From NCBI RefSeq assembly GCF_000425305.1, contig NZ_AUDE01000011.1, positions 1-64,000 of the forward strand: a stretch of 64,000 nt of DNA, read 5' to 3'. A program made the position numbers and the translations under genes. Source of the stretch: Psychroserpens burtonensis DSM 12212. Lineage in GTDB: Bacteria; Bacteroidota; Bacteroidia; Flavobacteriales; Flavobacteriaceae. Below are positions 33,340-42,395 of the stretch, one piece after another. The notes beneath the pieces are model-generated. The model did not search any database and was not told the DNA's origin. It saw only the letters and a program-made list of their open reading frames with translations. Positions within the stretch are counted from its first letter, which is position 1. The number at the start of each line of letters is the position of its first letter.

Positions 33340-34212
33340 CTATAAATTAAACTTATAACCTACAGCGAAATCTTGAGAAAAGTTACCTTGATTGTCTAGA
33401 AACAAGGCAAATAGTTCATTATATGCCAAGGTGATGAAACTGTTCTCTGTGATTCTAATATCTGCTCCTATACCAAATATAAAAGGAACATCAAAAGCGG
33501 TTTGATTAAACTCCTCTGTAGTAATAACATCATCATTATTCAAAAGAATAGTGGCTTTAGAGAAATTTAAGGTTGCAAATTTCATGTTTGCGTAGAGACT
33601 AAAAGAGGCCTTGTTTATGACTCTAAAACGATATCCTAATGATAATTCTGTTGTAGAATATTGCAATTCGTCTTGTTCAAGCACATGCTTTGCTTGAAGA
33701 AAAACAGCATGCCTGGAGATCTGACCAATATCTAAAACTTCTAGTTCACCTCCAAAAAGGGGTGTCGTAAGATTATTTGGATTTGTTATAAATGGGCTAT
33801 TTGTAAATCCGCCAAAAACACCAATTCTAAAGTGTAATTTGTTACGAACTGCTATAGATTGATATGAAGAATCTGTATTGCTGTTATGGGTGTCTATAAA
33901 CTCTTTAAGGCTAAAGAGCGTAAGGTTTAATCGTCTGGTTGACATAGAGTCATTAGTCAACTCATTTAAAAGCGTTTTGTATTCTCGCTGAAACTTACCT
34001 TCTAATTTGGTGTTTTTTAACTCCATAATGGTTTCGTTTTCTGTTCTTATAAAATAGCGATATTTACCATCGATAATATTCCATAATAAATCTAACTTAC
34101 CATTAACTTCCGTTTTTAATTCTAGAACTTCTCCATCAATAGTAAAGGTTTCTTGTGCTTCTGAAAATGAGAAACTCAAGACCAAACAAAATAAACAAAC
34201 AATTTTTTTCAT
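33340..34212 (-). CDS. Predicted outer-membrane beta-barrel protein
   Basis: A protein of 290 residues from the ATG at 34212, which begins a proper signal peptide (MKKIVCLFCLVLSFSFSEAQ); an upstream in-frame ATG at 34248 is not followed by secretory sequence. The first 110 residues are mixed, and the rest alternates polar and hydrophobic residues as in a barrel (HFRIGVFGGFTNSPF, TELSLGYRFRV, FSLYANMKFATLNFS, FIFGIGADIRITENSFITLAYNEL) and ends FAVGYKFNL with a terminal aromatic-containing strand. Family not recognised. The gene stands alone, convergent to the M56 operon. Confidence 0.6.
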   Translation of the reverse strand: MKKIVCLFCLVLSFSFSEAQETFTIDGEVLELKTEVNGKLDLLWNIIDGKYRYFIRTENETIMELKNTKLEGKFQREYKTLLNELTNDSMSTRRLNLTLFSLKEFIDTHNSNTDSSYQSIAVRNKLHFRIGVFGGFTNSPFITNPNNLTTPLFGGELEVLDIGQISRHAVFLQAKHVLEQDELQYSTTELSLGYRFRVINKASFSLYANMKFATLNFSKATILLNNDDVITTEEFNQTAFDVPFIFGIGADIRITENSFITLAYNELFALFLDNQGNFSQDFAVGYKFNL

Positions 34213-34273
34213 TACAATTCTGGATTTGGATTTTGGTAAATCTAACAAAAATAATTGATAGTCATAACAGGTC

Positions 34274-35395
34274 TTATTTGCTATACCCTCTACCTTTCCA
34301 TTTGTATCCTTTAAATATAGATATAAATGCTACATACACACTAAAAAAAGGATAGAGTAAACAAGATAAAAAGTAGGACGATAGAAATTGTCCTTGATCG
34401 AAAAAACGAGCAGTTTTAAAAATTAATAAAAAGTCAATTAAAAACTTTATAACGCATGTGTAGAGGAATACTTTTACAGATATAATACCTGAGAAACACA
34501 AGAGCGGCAGACACACTAATAGCGCATTCATAAATAAAACGACTAATGCAGTTAATTTACTGAAACCATTATTATAGTTTGAGGTTTTTGAAGCCCAACG
34601 AACCCGTTGTGATTTTAAACTTTTGAAATTTGATTCGGGATTAGTGGATACAACGATGTCTTTGCTTTTTATATATTGAACAGCATTTTTATCTGCTTTG
34701 AGTATTTTTTCAAGTAGAAAAATATCATCTCCGCTAGCAATATGTGAATTACCTTCAAACCCTTTAACATCATTGAAAACTGCTTTCTGGTAAGCCATGT
34801 TTGCACCATTACACATAAAAGGTAAGTTGACACCAAAACCACCAATGGTTACACCTTGTAAACTTAAAATATCAAGAAGTTGAAACCGGTCAAAAAAAGA
34901 CGCTATAGTTGTAAAGGTTACTGGAGCAATTAAAAGTTTAGGTTTATGATTTTGTATATAATGATCATACGTATCTAACCAATATTTAGGTAGACTACAA
35001 TCGGCATCTGTAGTAACAATCCAATCATATTTAGAGTGGCTAATAGCTGCAGTAATGGCATCTTTTTTTGGAGAATGGGTAAGTCTATTGTTTTTTACTA
35101 CAGAAATATCAAATTTTTGAAGTTTGCTGCTTTTTATTATTTCTAGCGAATTATCCTCAGAATCATCATCTACAAGAATGATTTCATATAGTGCTTTAGG
35201 GTAGTTCAATTTTGAAATTGATGCTAATAATAGAGGAAGGTGATCTGCTTCATTTCTAAAAGGAATAATGATTGAGAATTTTGTTTTAGCAGTAATATCT
35301 TCTAATTGAAAACTGGGCACCTTATCAAAACCGTAGATAAAGATCCCAATTAACAACAGATATAAAAGAGTAATAATGAATATGATGGTGATCAT
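34274..35395 (-). CDS. GT2-family membrane glycosyltransferase
   Basis: A protein of 373 residues. An N-terminal transmembrane helix (about 2-22) is followed by the GT-A domain: FSIIIPFRNEADHLPLLLASI, VDDDSEDNS, the metal-binding D-A-D in VTTDADCSL and the acceptor motif Q-x-x-R-W (SQRVRWAS, about 264-268), then three or four C-terminal helices. It is like processive or polyisoprenyl-linked GT2 enzymes. The gene overlaps the flippase-like gene upstream by 4 bp and may work with it on a lipid-linked glycan. The product is unknown. Confidence 0.87.
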   Translation of the reverse strand: MITIIFIITLLYLLLIGIFIYGFDKVPSFQLEDITAKTKFSIIIPFRNEADHLPLLLASISKLNYPKALYEIILVDDDSEDNSLEIIKSSKLQKFDISVVKNNRLTHSPKKDAITAAISHSKYDWIVTTDADCSLPKYWLDTYDHYIQNHKPKLLIAPVTFTTIASFFDRFQLLDILSLQGVTIGGFGVNLPFMCNGANMAYQKAVFNDVKGFEGNSHIASGDDIFLLEKILKADKNAVQYIKSKDIVVSTNPESNFKSLKSQRVRWASKTSNYNNGFSKLTALVVLFMNALLVCLPLLCFSGIISVKVFLYTCVIKFLIDFLLIFKTARFFDQGQFLSSYFLSCLLYPFFSVYVAFISIFKGYKWKGRGYSK

Positions 35396-36369
35396 AAGTC
35401 GTCGTCTGTTTTTGGAAGGTTAAAATTAAGCACATAATAACTACCAAAGAGGCTTGGGAGAACAAAATTAAGTAACCACATAATCATAATAATGCTTAGG
35501 ATGGTAAATTCATCAATACCTACAATAGAAAATAAATACACGGCTACGCTACCTTTTATAACGACATCAAAAATAAAGATTGACGGAATAATGGAAGCGA
35601 GCAAATACATACTAGTAATGACCATCATGGCATGTAGATAAGTGAAATTAACTCCGAAAATATCTAATAAAAAATAAAATTGAAATGAGAAAATTAAATA
35701 GCGCAACACTGAAATTCCAAACGCAGTCATTTGAATACTAAGCGATACATCTCTAAAAAACGACTTTAGCTTATCACTAGAAAATCCTTTTATTCTAAAC
35801 CTGTTTTGTTGTAAGGCAAAGCATACTAAGCCAATTATGACAATGATGATGAGTAAGAATTTCGAGATTGTAAAATAGTCAATATGCAAATCATACATCG
35901 TGTGCATGAGATATAAACCGATGCTGCCAAAAAGAATGGTTACTGTCATTTGCATCATATTTCCAGTAAGATTAAGAAGCATCACTTTTTTGCGCATTGC
36001 TGTATTGAAATAAATGGCTTTTGCTCCATATTCTCCAATTCGGTTTGGTGTAAAAAGCGAAGCAGTCAAAGCACCTAAACTTTGTTCTAATGCGTTTTTG
36101 AAAGAAATTATTTTAATATAGCGTACCAAAGTTTTCCATTTGAGGATTTCAAAAAACCAATTAAAAATGGTTAAAACGAGTAGAATTCCAACGTTTTTAA
36201 TTGAAAATACACCATTTTGGCTTAAATACTGGATAAACTCATGAACGTTTAAATCTTCATTGTTGGCTAATTTATTGTAGATAAAATAAAAAGCACCAAC
36301 AACAATGCTTAATTTAATAAGTACAAAAAAGAATTGTTTAGTTTTGTAAGGAAGACCTCCAAAATTCAT
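35392..36369 (-). CDS. Lysylphosphatidylglycerol-synthase-TM/UPF0104 family membrane protein
   Basis: A protein of 325 residues from the ATG at 36369 (MNFGGLPYKTKQ); 36378 is an alternative. The frame stays open to 36477 but there overlaps the divergent porin-like gene, so the long start is unlikely. About eight transmembrane helices are visible with the family's conserved FEILKWKTLVRYI and LFTPNRIGEYGAKAIYF. Members are flippase-like or aminoacyl-lipid flippases. The 4-bp overlap with the GT2 gene indicates co-expression and perhaps a shared glycolipid pathway. Confidence 0.82.
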   Translation of the reverse strand: MNFGGLPYKTKQFFFVLIKLSIVVGAFYFIYNKLANNEDLNVHEFIQYLSQNGVFSIKNVGILLVLTIFNWFFEILKWKTLVRYIKIISFKNALEQSLGALTASLFTPNRIGEYGAKAIYFNTAMRKKVMLLNLTGNMMQMTVTILFGSIGLYLMHTMYDLHIDYFTISKFLLIIIVIIGLVCFALQQNRFRIKGFSSDKLKSFFRDVSLSIQMTAFGISVLRYLIFSFQFYFLLDIFGVNFTYLHAMMVITSMYLLASIIPSIFIFDVVIKGSVAVYLFSIVGIDEFTILSIIMIMWLLNFVLPSLFGSYYVLNFNLPKTDDDL

Positions 36370-36413
36370 AGAATACATTAAAGTTGTCAGCCAAATTAAA
36401 CCATTATATTGAT

Positions 36414-37046
36414 ATGACCTTAAATAATAGACCTCCAAAATTAAGTATTTTACTACTTGCGTTGGTGTGCTTTTCATATACTTATGCGCAAAAAGCGACT
36501 AATGAAATAAAAGCGCAACTCGCAGTTGGTATTAATAGTCCCTCGCAATCTGGATTTGTTGAACAATTTCAAGGTAAATCTGTTAATTTTCCAACAGTTA
36601 ATTTAGGGGTTCAATATATGTTTAAACGTCAATTGGGAGCAAAACTCGATTTTGGATTCAATCGTTTCTCTAGTGATGATAGTTCTATCGAGTTTAAAAC
36701 AAACTACACAAGAATCAATGCACAATTTGTATATGACCCAACAGAAGCCATCGGTTTTTTACCACTAAGACTTGGGCTTGTAGCTCATGCTGGACCAGGC
36801 TATTCATTGGTGAAGCCTTTAGGTGATTTTGGTGACAACAAGAGGTCCTTTTTAAATCTAATGGGAGGATTAGAAATACATTATGCTATGAGTGAATATA
36901 TGTCTTTGTATACAGATGTTTCATATATCGCTGGTTTTGTTGGTGATTTTGATCCCATCACAGAAGGCTTTGGTTCATTCAATGGAAATCTTTTAACCAT
37001 CACCTTCGGAATCACATTTTCACTAAGTGGTTGCCAATACTGTTAA
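36414..37046 (+). CDS. Outer-membrane beta-barrel protein, porin-like
   Basis: A protein of 210 residues from the ATG at 36414, giving a signal peptide MTLNNRPPKLSILLLALVCF and cleavage near TYAQ. An upstream in-frame ATG at 36384 would add ten residues without improving it. The mature part is strand-rich with glycine/aromatic periodicity (GVQYMFKRQLGAKLDFGFNR, LGLVAHAGPGYSL, NLMGGLEIHYAMSEYMSLYT) and ends in FGITFSLSGCQYC. It resembles OmpA-like or porin-family barrels of about eight strands. It lies 3 bp before ruvC. Confidence 0.7.
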   Translation: MTLNNRPPKLSILLLALVCFSYTYAQKATNEIKAQLAVGINSPSQSGFVEQFQGKSVNFPTVNLGVQYMFKRQLGAKLDFGFNRFSSDDSSIEFKTNYTRINAQFVYDPTEAIGFLPLRLGLVAHAGPGYSLVKPLGDFGDNKRSFLNLMGGLEIHYAMSEYMSLYTDVSYIAGFVGDFDPITEGFGSFNGNLLTITFGITFSLSGCQYC

Positions 37047-37049
37047 TTA

Positions 37050-37604
37050 ATGAACAACGAAAAAATAATATTAGGGATTGACCCAGGAACGACTATTATG
37101 GGTTTCGGACTCATAAAAGTCACAGGTAAAAAGATGGAGTTTTTACAATTGAATGAGTTGGATCTCAAAAAATACAGCGATCATTACCTCAAACTAAAAC
37201 TCATTTTTGAACGTACTATAGAATTAATAGATACGCACCATCCAGATGAAATAGCTATTGAAGCTCCTTTCTTTGGAAAAAATGTGCAAAGTATGCTCAA
37301 ATTGGGACGAGCTCAAGGTGTCGCTATGGCTGCAGGATTATCTCGCGAAATTCCAATTACAGAATATGCGCCTAAAAAAATAAAAATGGCAATCACAGGA
37401 AGTGGTAATGCTAGTAAAGAACAAGTCGCTAAAATGCTACAGAGTTTGTTGGGCTTAAAAACCATACCTAAAAATCTTGATTCTATGGATGGACTAGCTG
37501 CTGCAGTTTGTCATTTTTATAATCAAGGTCGTATAGAGATTGGTAAAAGTTATTCCGGTTGGGGAGCTTTCGTGAAACAGAATGAAGATAGAGTGAAAAA
37601 GTAG
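37050..37604 (+). CDS. ruvC: Holliday-junction endonuclease RuvC
   Basis: A protein of 184 residues. The acidic catalytic residues are D11 in LGIDPGTTIMGFG, the Glu of IAIEAPFFGKNVQS and the acidic residues of LDSMDGLAAAVCH, on an RNase H fold (GRAQGVAMAAGL). It resolves recombination intermediates with RuvAB. In flavobacteria ruvC is often followed by hemW, as here (427 bp later). Confidence 0.95.
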   Translation: MNNEKIILGIDPGTTIMGFGLIKVTGKKMEFLQLNELDLKKYSDHYLKLKLIFERTIELIDTHHPDEIAIEAPFFGKNVQSMLKLGRAQGVAMAAGLSREIPITEYAPKKIKMAITGSGNASKEQVAKMLQSLLGLKTIPKNLDSMDGLAAAVCHFYNQGRIEIGKSYSGWGAFVKQNEDRVKK

Positions 37605-38031
37605 CCAGTCGCAGTCTCGGTTTTTATTGGGAAATTCGTGTAATTTGCAATTGTTGAGTCTTACTAAAAATTACTAAAAATTACTAGAAGGCTGGAAGGT
37701 GATTATTGCACAAAAGTAATAATTGGTAATCGTATGACACTAAAAACTAATTTGGAGAAAACAGTGTTTTTGTACACAGATGAAAAAGTAGAACATAATT
37801 TATATAGTCTAATTGTATGGCTTGTTATGTTGCCTATTAGTGTCTTTAAAATTTTTAAAAAGCCCCTCAATTCTTAATTAGAAACTACAGTAACAACAGT
37901 CATTTTTTCAACATGCCAGTAAGCTTTTTGTAACTTTATGCAGCTCTATATTATAGCTTTTGATTTTTTAAGCCTTACTTTTGGAGATTCAAATCATTAG
38001 TGTACACTGTGACTGCGACTGAAAACTAATT
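37605..38031. other. Intergenic region between ruvC and hemW
   Basis: It is bracketed by an inverted pair of the 11-mer CAGTCGCAGTC (37606-37616) and GACTGCGACTG (38011-38021). It also holds 2.6 copies of a 10-bp repeat TTACTAAAAA (37661-37686) and a 47-residue frame at 37734-37877 with one hydrophobic stretch (LIVWLVMLPISVFKIF), which may encode a small membrane protein but has no supporting features. Confidence 0.5.
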
Positions 38032-39204
38032 ATGTCAGGAATTTACATCCATATCCCATTCTGCAAACAAGCTTGCCACTACTGCGACTTTCATTTTTCC
38101 ACCTCACTAAAAAAGAGAGATGAACTCGTAATCGCATTAGCTAAAGAGCTAGAAATGCGCAAAGATGAGTTTAAAAATACAACCATAGAAACGATCTATT
38201 TTGGAGGTGGCACACCGTCACTTTTAAGCATTGAAGAGTTGCAGTTTTTGATACAGCAAGTGTATGCAAATTATAAAGTTTCCGAAGCGCCAGAAATCAC
38301 AATAGAAGCTAATCCCGATGATTTAATTTTAGCCGAACAGTCACTTCGAGAAGAGTCGAGAGGTCTCAAAAGCAACTCAATTTTTTCCGACTATAAGAAA
38401 ATAGGCATCAACCGACTCTCCATTGGCATTCAATCGTTTTTTGAAGACGATTTAAAACTTATGAATCGTGCGCATAATTCTCAAGAAGCTAAATCCTGTT
38501 TAGAAGAAGCAACACGTTATTTTGATAATATTTCTATTGATCTTATTTACGGTATTCCAGGATTAAGTAATGCACAATGGCAACAAAATATTGATATGGC
38601 CTTGAGTTATGGGATTCCACATATTTCTAGCTATGCACTTACTGTAGAGCCCAAAACAGCCTTAGAGAGTTTTATAAAAAAAGGAATTATTGAGAATGTA
38701 GATGATGATTTAGCACATGATCAATTTCACATGTTGGTGGAAACTTTAGAAGCTCATGACTTTGTGCATTATGAATTATCTAATTTTGGTAAGGACCGCT
38801 TTTTTAGTAGAAATAACTCGGCTTATTGGCAAGGGAAACCGTATTTAGGAATAGGACCTTCTGCACATTCTTTCTCCGGAAATGAGCGTAGCTGGAACAT
38901 TAGAAATAATTCAAAATATATAAAGGCTATTGAAGCTGGTGCCTTTCCGAAGGAGACAGAAACACTAAGCACTACCGATGGCTATAATGAATATGTAATG
39001 ACAGGATTGCGAACAGTTTGGGGAGTTTCTCTACAAAAAGTCGCCTCTAATTATGGATCGGAATATAAAAAATACCTTTTGGAACAATCACAGACTTTTA
39101 TAAATCAACAATTATTGTATATTGAAGATGAAAAGCTATTGGTTACTAAAAAAGGAAAATTTTTAAGTGATGGTATAGCCTCAAGTCTTTTTAAACTCAA
39201 CTAA
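38032..39204 (+). CDS. hemW: Radical-SAM heme chaperone HemW
   Basis: A protein of 390 residues. The SAM-cluster motif CxxxCxxC is at C11, C15 and C18 (PFCKQACHYCDF), preceded by GIYIHIP. YFGGGTPSLL, EANPDDL, INRLSIGIQSF, DLIYGIPGLSNAQWQ and the C-terminal HNSAYWQGKPYLGIGPSAHSF are typical of HemW/HemN-like chaperones that deliver heme. It is not a coproporphyrinogen oxidase proper: the fourth cysteine of HemN is missing. A 14-residue insertion lies between the third and fourth motifs. Confidence 0.93.
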   Translation: MSGIYIHIPFCKQACHYCDFHFSTSLKKRDELVIALAKELEMRKDEFKNTTIETIYFGGGTPSLLSIEELQFLIQQVYANYKVSEAPEITIEANPDDLILAEQSLREESRGLKSNSIFSDYKKIGINRLSIGIQSFFEDDLKLMNRAHNSQEAKSCLEEATRYFDNISIDLIYGIPGLSNAQWQQNIDMALSYGIPHISSYALTVEPKTALESFIKKGIIENVDDDLAHDQFHMLVETLEAHDFVHYELSNFGKDRFFSRNNSAYWQGKPYLGIGPSAHSFSGNERSWNIRNNSKYIKAIEAGAFPKETETLSTTDGYNEYVMTGLRTVWGVSLQKVASNYGSEYKKYLLEQSQTFINQQLLYIEDEKLLVTKKGKFLSDGIASSLFKLN

Positions 39205-39227
39205 TACTGCAATATAACTCACCATAA

Positions 39228-39980
39228 ATGCTAGCAACAATACAATACAATTCTAGAAAATTACAAGTCGATTTAGCACAACCTTTAGATATTTCTATAC
39301 CAATGCGTGCTTCAAAATCTAATGTGAACGCTTGGTATATTAATGAGCCAACCATAGAGCCGGTTAAATTTGATGACGATGTGATAAGTGTCGCAGAAGG
39401 TGCAGCGGTGAATTTTAACACGATAAATTTTAATCCCCATGCACATGGCACACATACAGAATGTGTTGGTCATATCACCAAAGAATTCCACTCAATCAAT
39501 CAAAATTTAAAACAGTTTTTCTTTTTAGCAGAGGTTGTAACAGTAGCCCCAGAGGCATTAGATGGGGATACTGTGATCTCAAAAGCACAATTACAATTTG
39601 CCTTAGGAAATAAAAAACGGGATGCTATCGTTATTAGAACAATACCAAATACAACAGACAAACATTCGAGGCAATACTCAAATACCAATTGGACCTATTT
39701 AAAAGAGGATGCCGTAGCGTTTTTGGTAAAGAAAGGGATAAAACATTTACTTATAGATTTGCCAAGTGTCGATAAAGAAGAAGATGGAGGTGAATTAAGA
39801 GCACATAAAGCCTTTTGGAATTTTGATGGGAAATTGCGTAAAGATGCCACGATAACAGAATTTATTTATGTGCCAAATAACGTTGATGATGGGGAGTATT
39901 TTTTAAACCTTCAAATCGCTCCTTTTGAAAATGATGCGACACCTAGCAAACCTATTTTATATAAAATAATAGAGCAATAA
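39228..39980 (+). CDS. Cyclase/kynurenine-formamidase-like family hydrolase
   Basis: A protein of 250 residues with the family's metal-binding His cluster NPHAHGTHTECVGHI (normally HxGTHxDxPxH; Asp is Glu here) and a later DLPSVDKEEDGGELRAHKAFW. Related proteins hydrolyse N-formylkynurenine or related amides. The substrate is uncertain. It follows hemW by 23 bp and may share its transcript. Confidence 0.8.
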   Translation: MLATIQYNSRKLQVDLAQPLDISIPMRASKSNVNAWYINEPTIEPVKFDDDVISVAEGAAVNFNTINFNPHAHGTHTECVGHITKEFHSINQNLKQFFFLAEVVTVAPEALDGDTVISKAQLQFALGNKKRDAIVIRTIPNTTDKHSRQYSNTNWTYLKEDAVAFLVKKGIKHLLIDLPSVDKEEDGGELRAHKAFWNFDGKLRKDATITEFIYVPNNVDDGEYFLNLQIAPFENDATPSKPILYKIIEQ

Positions 39981-40081
39981 TAGATTGTGTTTTTCGTCGG
40001 AAACATCTTCAATTCGACCTCTGGCTTAACATTTGAATATAAATTCCAGGGTACACTAAAATTGTATAGCAATAACTAATT

Positions 40082-40689
40082 ATGGAAACATTTTTTATAA
40101 TCATTTTGAGCATTTTAGGCACCTTAGGCATGGTGACTATTGTTAAAAAGTTTAATCTTAAAAAACAAACCAATTCTCAATCTGTCATCTTATTAGACAA
40201 AATAAAAAGAGTATGTAAATTCATTACTGTAGAAGGAGACTTTGCAGAAATCTATCATTATGAAGGTGTGAAAGAACGTTTTTTAAAGTTGGTAGTGAGT
40301 AGAAAAAAGCACTTGTAGTCATCAATGCTAAAGCTCATGTAGGGTTTGATTTGTCTAAAATAAAAATGGATTCTAATGTTAAAACTAAAACGGTAACCTT
40401 GTTTCATTTTCCAGAACCAGAAGTGTTGAGTATAGAAACAGATTTAAATTATTACGATAAAACAGATGGTATGTTCAATAAATTTGAAGCCTCAGATCTA
40501 ACAGAGCTACATAATGAAGCCAAGCTTCATATTATGAATAAAGTTCCAGAAAGCGGCCTGTATGACATCGCAAAAAAGGAAGCCTTAGATTCTGTTTTAC
40601 TTATAGAAAGTATTGTACAAACTATTGGTTGGAAGTTGGATTATACCGCTTTAGATATGGAAAATAAGACGCCTAAAAAACTGAAATAA
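40082..40689 (+). pseudogene. DUF4230-like protein with a -1 frameshift
   Basis: Two frames together encode one protein of about 202 residues. The first (40082-40318) gives an N-terminal helix METFFIIILSILGTLGMVTI, then KRVCKFITVEGDFAEIYHYEG and stops at TAG. The second (through 40689) continues as LVVINAKAHVGFDLSKIKMDS and on to the C-terminus, so nothing is missing at the join. The shift falls at A_AAA_AAG (40303-40309), which lies in the correct frame phase for -1 slippage. It is either a one-base homopolymer deletion or a programmed frameshift. DUF4230 proteins are membrane-tethered and of unknown role. Confidence 0.7.
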
Positions 40690-40719
40690 AAATCTTTTTT
40701 CTTTGGATATATTAGAGGT

Positions 40720-41082
40720 ATGGATATTGAGCAACTAAGAAGATATTGTCTTCAAAAAAACAAGGTAACCGAAGAATTTCCGTTTGACCAAGACACACTT
40801 GTTTTTAAAGTATTAGGAAAGATGTTTGCGCTTTTTCCGTTGGCAAAATGGGAAAAAGGAGAAGGCTCAGTGAACTTAAAGTGTGATCCAGATTATGCAC
40901 TAGAACTTCGCGAAACTTATCATAGTATTGTTGGTGGCTTTCATTCTAATAAAAAACATTGGAACACCATTTACATTCATAAAGGTGAATTACATCCAAA
41001 ACTAGTTTGTGAGTTTATTGACCATTCTTATGACCTTGTGGTTAAGGGGATGACTAAAAAAATGCGTCAAGAGTTGGACTGA
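40720..41082 (+). CDS. MmcQ/YjbR-family DNA-binding protein
   Basis: A protein of 120 residues with the CyaY-like fold of the YjbR family: EEFPFDQDTLVFKVLGKMFALFPL, VNLKCDPDYALELRETY and HWNTIYIHKGELHPKLVCEFIDHSYDLVVKGMTKK. Members bind double-stranded DNA, and the biological role is unclear. It lies 30 bp after the DUF4230 gene. Confidence 0.88.
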   Translation: MDIEQLRRYCLQKNKVTEEFPFDQDTLVFKVLGKMFALFPLAKWEKGEGSVNLKCDPDYALELRETYHSIVGGFHSNKKHWNTIYIHKGELHPKLVCEFIDHSYDLVVKGMTKKMRQELD

Positions 41083-41442
41083 TTTCACCACTGGTCTACA
41101 CTTTTGTGTATTCCATCTATATAGGAATCATAGCGGTCGTTTTTTTTGGTTTAGGTTCGTAATTCATCATAGTTTTGTAATTGAATAAACGACTAAAAAT
41201 GTGATGATATCACCCAAGTTAAAAGTGTTATTATTAGATTTTTAGAAGTGGATATTGAAAACAATAATTTAGATCATTTCTTTTTATGTTTCTCACAATA
41301 ATTAGCTCAGTTTTAATATTTAAATCTTCACTCGTCTATACTTAACGGTAATTGGTCGACGTTTAACTTTAATTAAACGAAAAACAATTTAAATCATTTA
41401 CAATTAGAGTATTTTAGAAGTTAATAAACAGTGTAATCGCTT
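41083..41442. other. Upstream region of the H-NOX operon
   Basis: A 360-bp gap without a gene. It holds a dyad CGTTTAA-N6-TTAAACG (41360-41366 and 41373-41379) about 65 bp before the first start codon, possibly an operator. No clear TAnnTTTG/TTTG promoter pair was found. Confidence 0.4.
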
Positions 41443-41856
41443 ATGAGTAAAATACTTAAGGTGCTTTTAATTGAAGACGACACGATAGAAGTCATGAAAT
41501 TAAATAGAGCAATATCATCTTTAAAATTGAAACATCTAATTATTGAGGCTAACAATGGAGAAGAGGCGCTTGAATTTTTAGAGAAAAAAGAAACACTTCC
41601 AGATATTATTTTATTAGATTTAAACATGCCAAAAATAAATGGTTTAGAGTTTTTAGCTATTTTGAAAAAAGACGACACACTTAAATATATTCCAACGATA
41701 ATTTTAACAACATCTAATAATCAAAAAGACTTGTTAGAGTGCTATAAAATTGGAGTTGCTGGTTATGTGCTTAAACCATTAAGGTATGAAGATTATGTTT
41801 TTAAAATTGAAAAACTTTTTATGTATTGGAGCATGAATGAAGTAATAAAATTATAA
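41443..41856 (+). CDS. Single-domain response regulator of the H-NOX phosphorelay
   Basis: A protein of 137 residues with only a receiver domain: EDD at 11-13, phospho-acceptor D59 (IILLDLNMPKINGLEF), LTTS and K in GYVLKPLRYEDY. There is no output domain. Its stop overlaps the H-NOX start (TAATG). With the kinase lacking its own receiver and an Hpt gene in the same operon, this protein is the likely intermediate phosphate carrier between kinase and Hpt (a Spo0F-like role). Confidence 0.93.
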   Translation: MSKILKVLLIEDDTIEVMKLNRAISSLKLKHLIIEANNGEEALEFLEKKETLPDIILLDLNMPKINGLEFLAILKKDDTLKYIPTIILTTSNNQKDLLECYKIGVAGYVLKPLRYEDYVFKIEKLFMYWSMNEVIKL

Positions 41857-42395
41857 TGAAAGGAATCGTTTTTACAGAGTTTTTAGAGCTTGTTGAAGAT
41901 AAGTTTGGTTTAGAAATGGTAGATTATATCATTACAAATTCTGATTTAGAATCAAATGGCATCTATACAGCTGTGGGTATTTATAGTTTTTCTGAAATGT
42001 CACAATTGCTTCAACACCTGAGTGAAAGAACTCAGATATCTATAGATAACTTATTACTGGTTTATGGAGAATATTTTTTTAGAGTTTTAGAAAAAAGTTC
42101 TCCTGAGCTTTTATTAGCATACACAGATCCAATTGAAATGATCTCAGCTATTGAAAGTATTATTCATATAGGAGCAGGAAAGATATATCTTGATTTAGAG
42201 TTACCTGCTTTTAAGGTCATTGAAAAAAACCAAAAGTCATTAATAATAGATTATAAATCGAGCAGAGCAATGCATCATTTTTGTTTAGGTTTAATGAATA
42301 AAACTTTCGAGCATTTTAAGGCTACAGCTGTTATTGAATTAGAGAAAATTAAGGAAGACGGAACAGACGTAAGATTTGTAATACATAAAAATTAA
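41856..42395 (+). CDS. H-NOX heme-nitric oxide sensor protein
   Basis: A protein of 179 residues, a stand-alone H-NOX. The proximal heme ligand is H104 (SIIHIGAGKIY), the proline of the heme-bending position is P117 and the heme-propionate motif Y-x-S-x-R is Y133-K-S135-S-R137. All are offset by +2 from the Thermoanaerobacter protein (H102, P115, Y131/S133/R135). The position of its O2-stabilising distal Tyr140 is F142 here, which predicts binding of NO (and CO) but not O2. Translational coupling on both sides (TAATG and TAATGAG overlaps) ties it to the receiver and the kinase. The ligand is inferred from residues. Confidence 0.9.
   Translation: MKGIVFTEFLELVEDKFGLEMVDYIITNSDLESNGIYTAVGIYSFSEMSQLLQHLSERTQISIDNLLLVYGEYFFRVLEKSSPELLLAYTDPIEMISAIESIIHIGAGKIYLDLELPAFKVIEKNQKSLIIDYKSSRAMHHFCLGLMNKTFEHFKATAVIELEKIKEDGTDVRFVIHKN

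Noticed and set aside
36370-36477. Longer start for the UPF0104-like protein
   Set aside because: It would overlap the divergent signal-peptide gene at 36414 and adds no family sequence.
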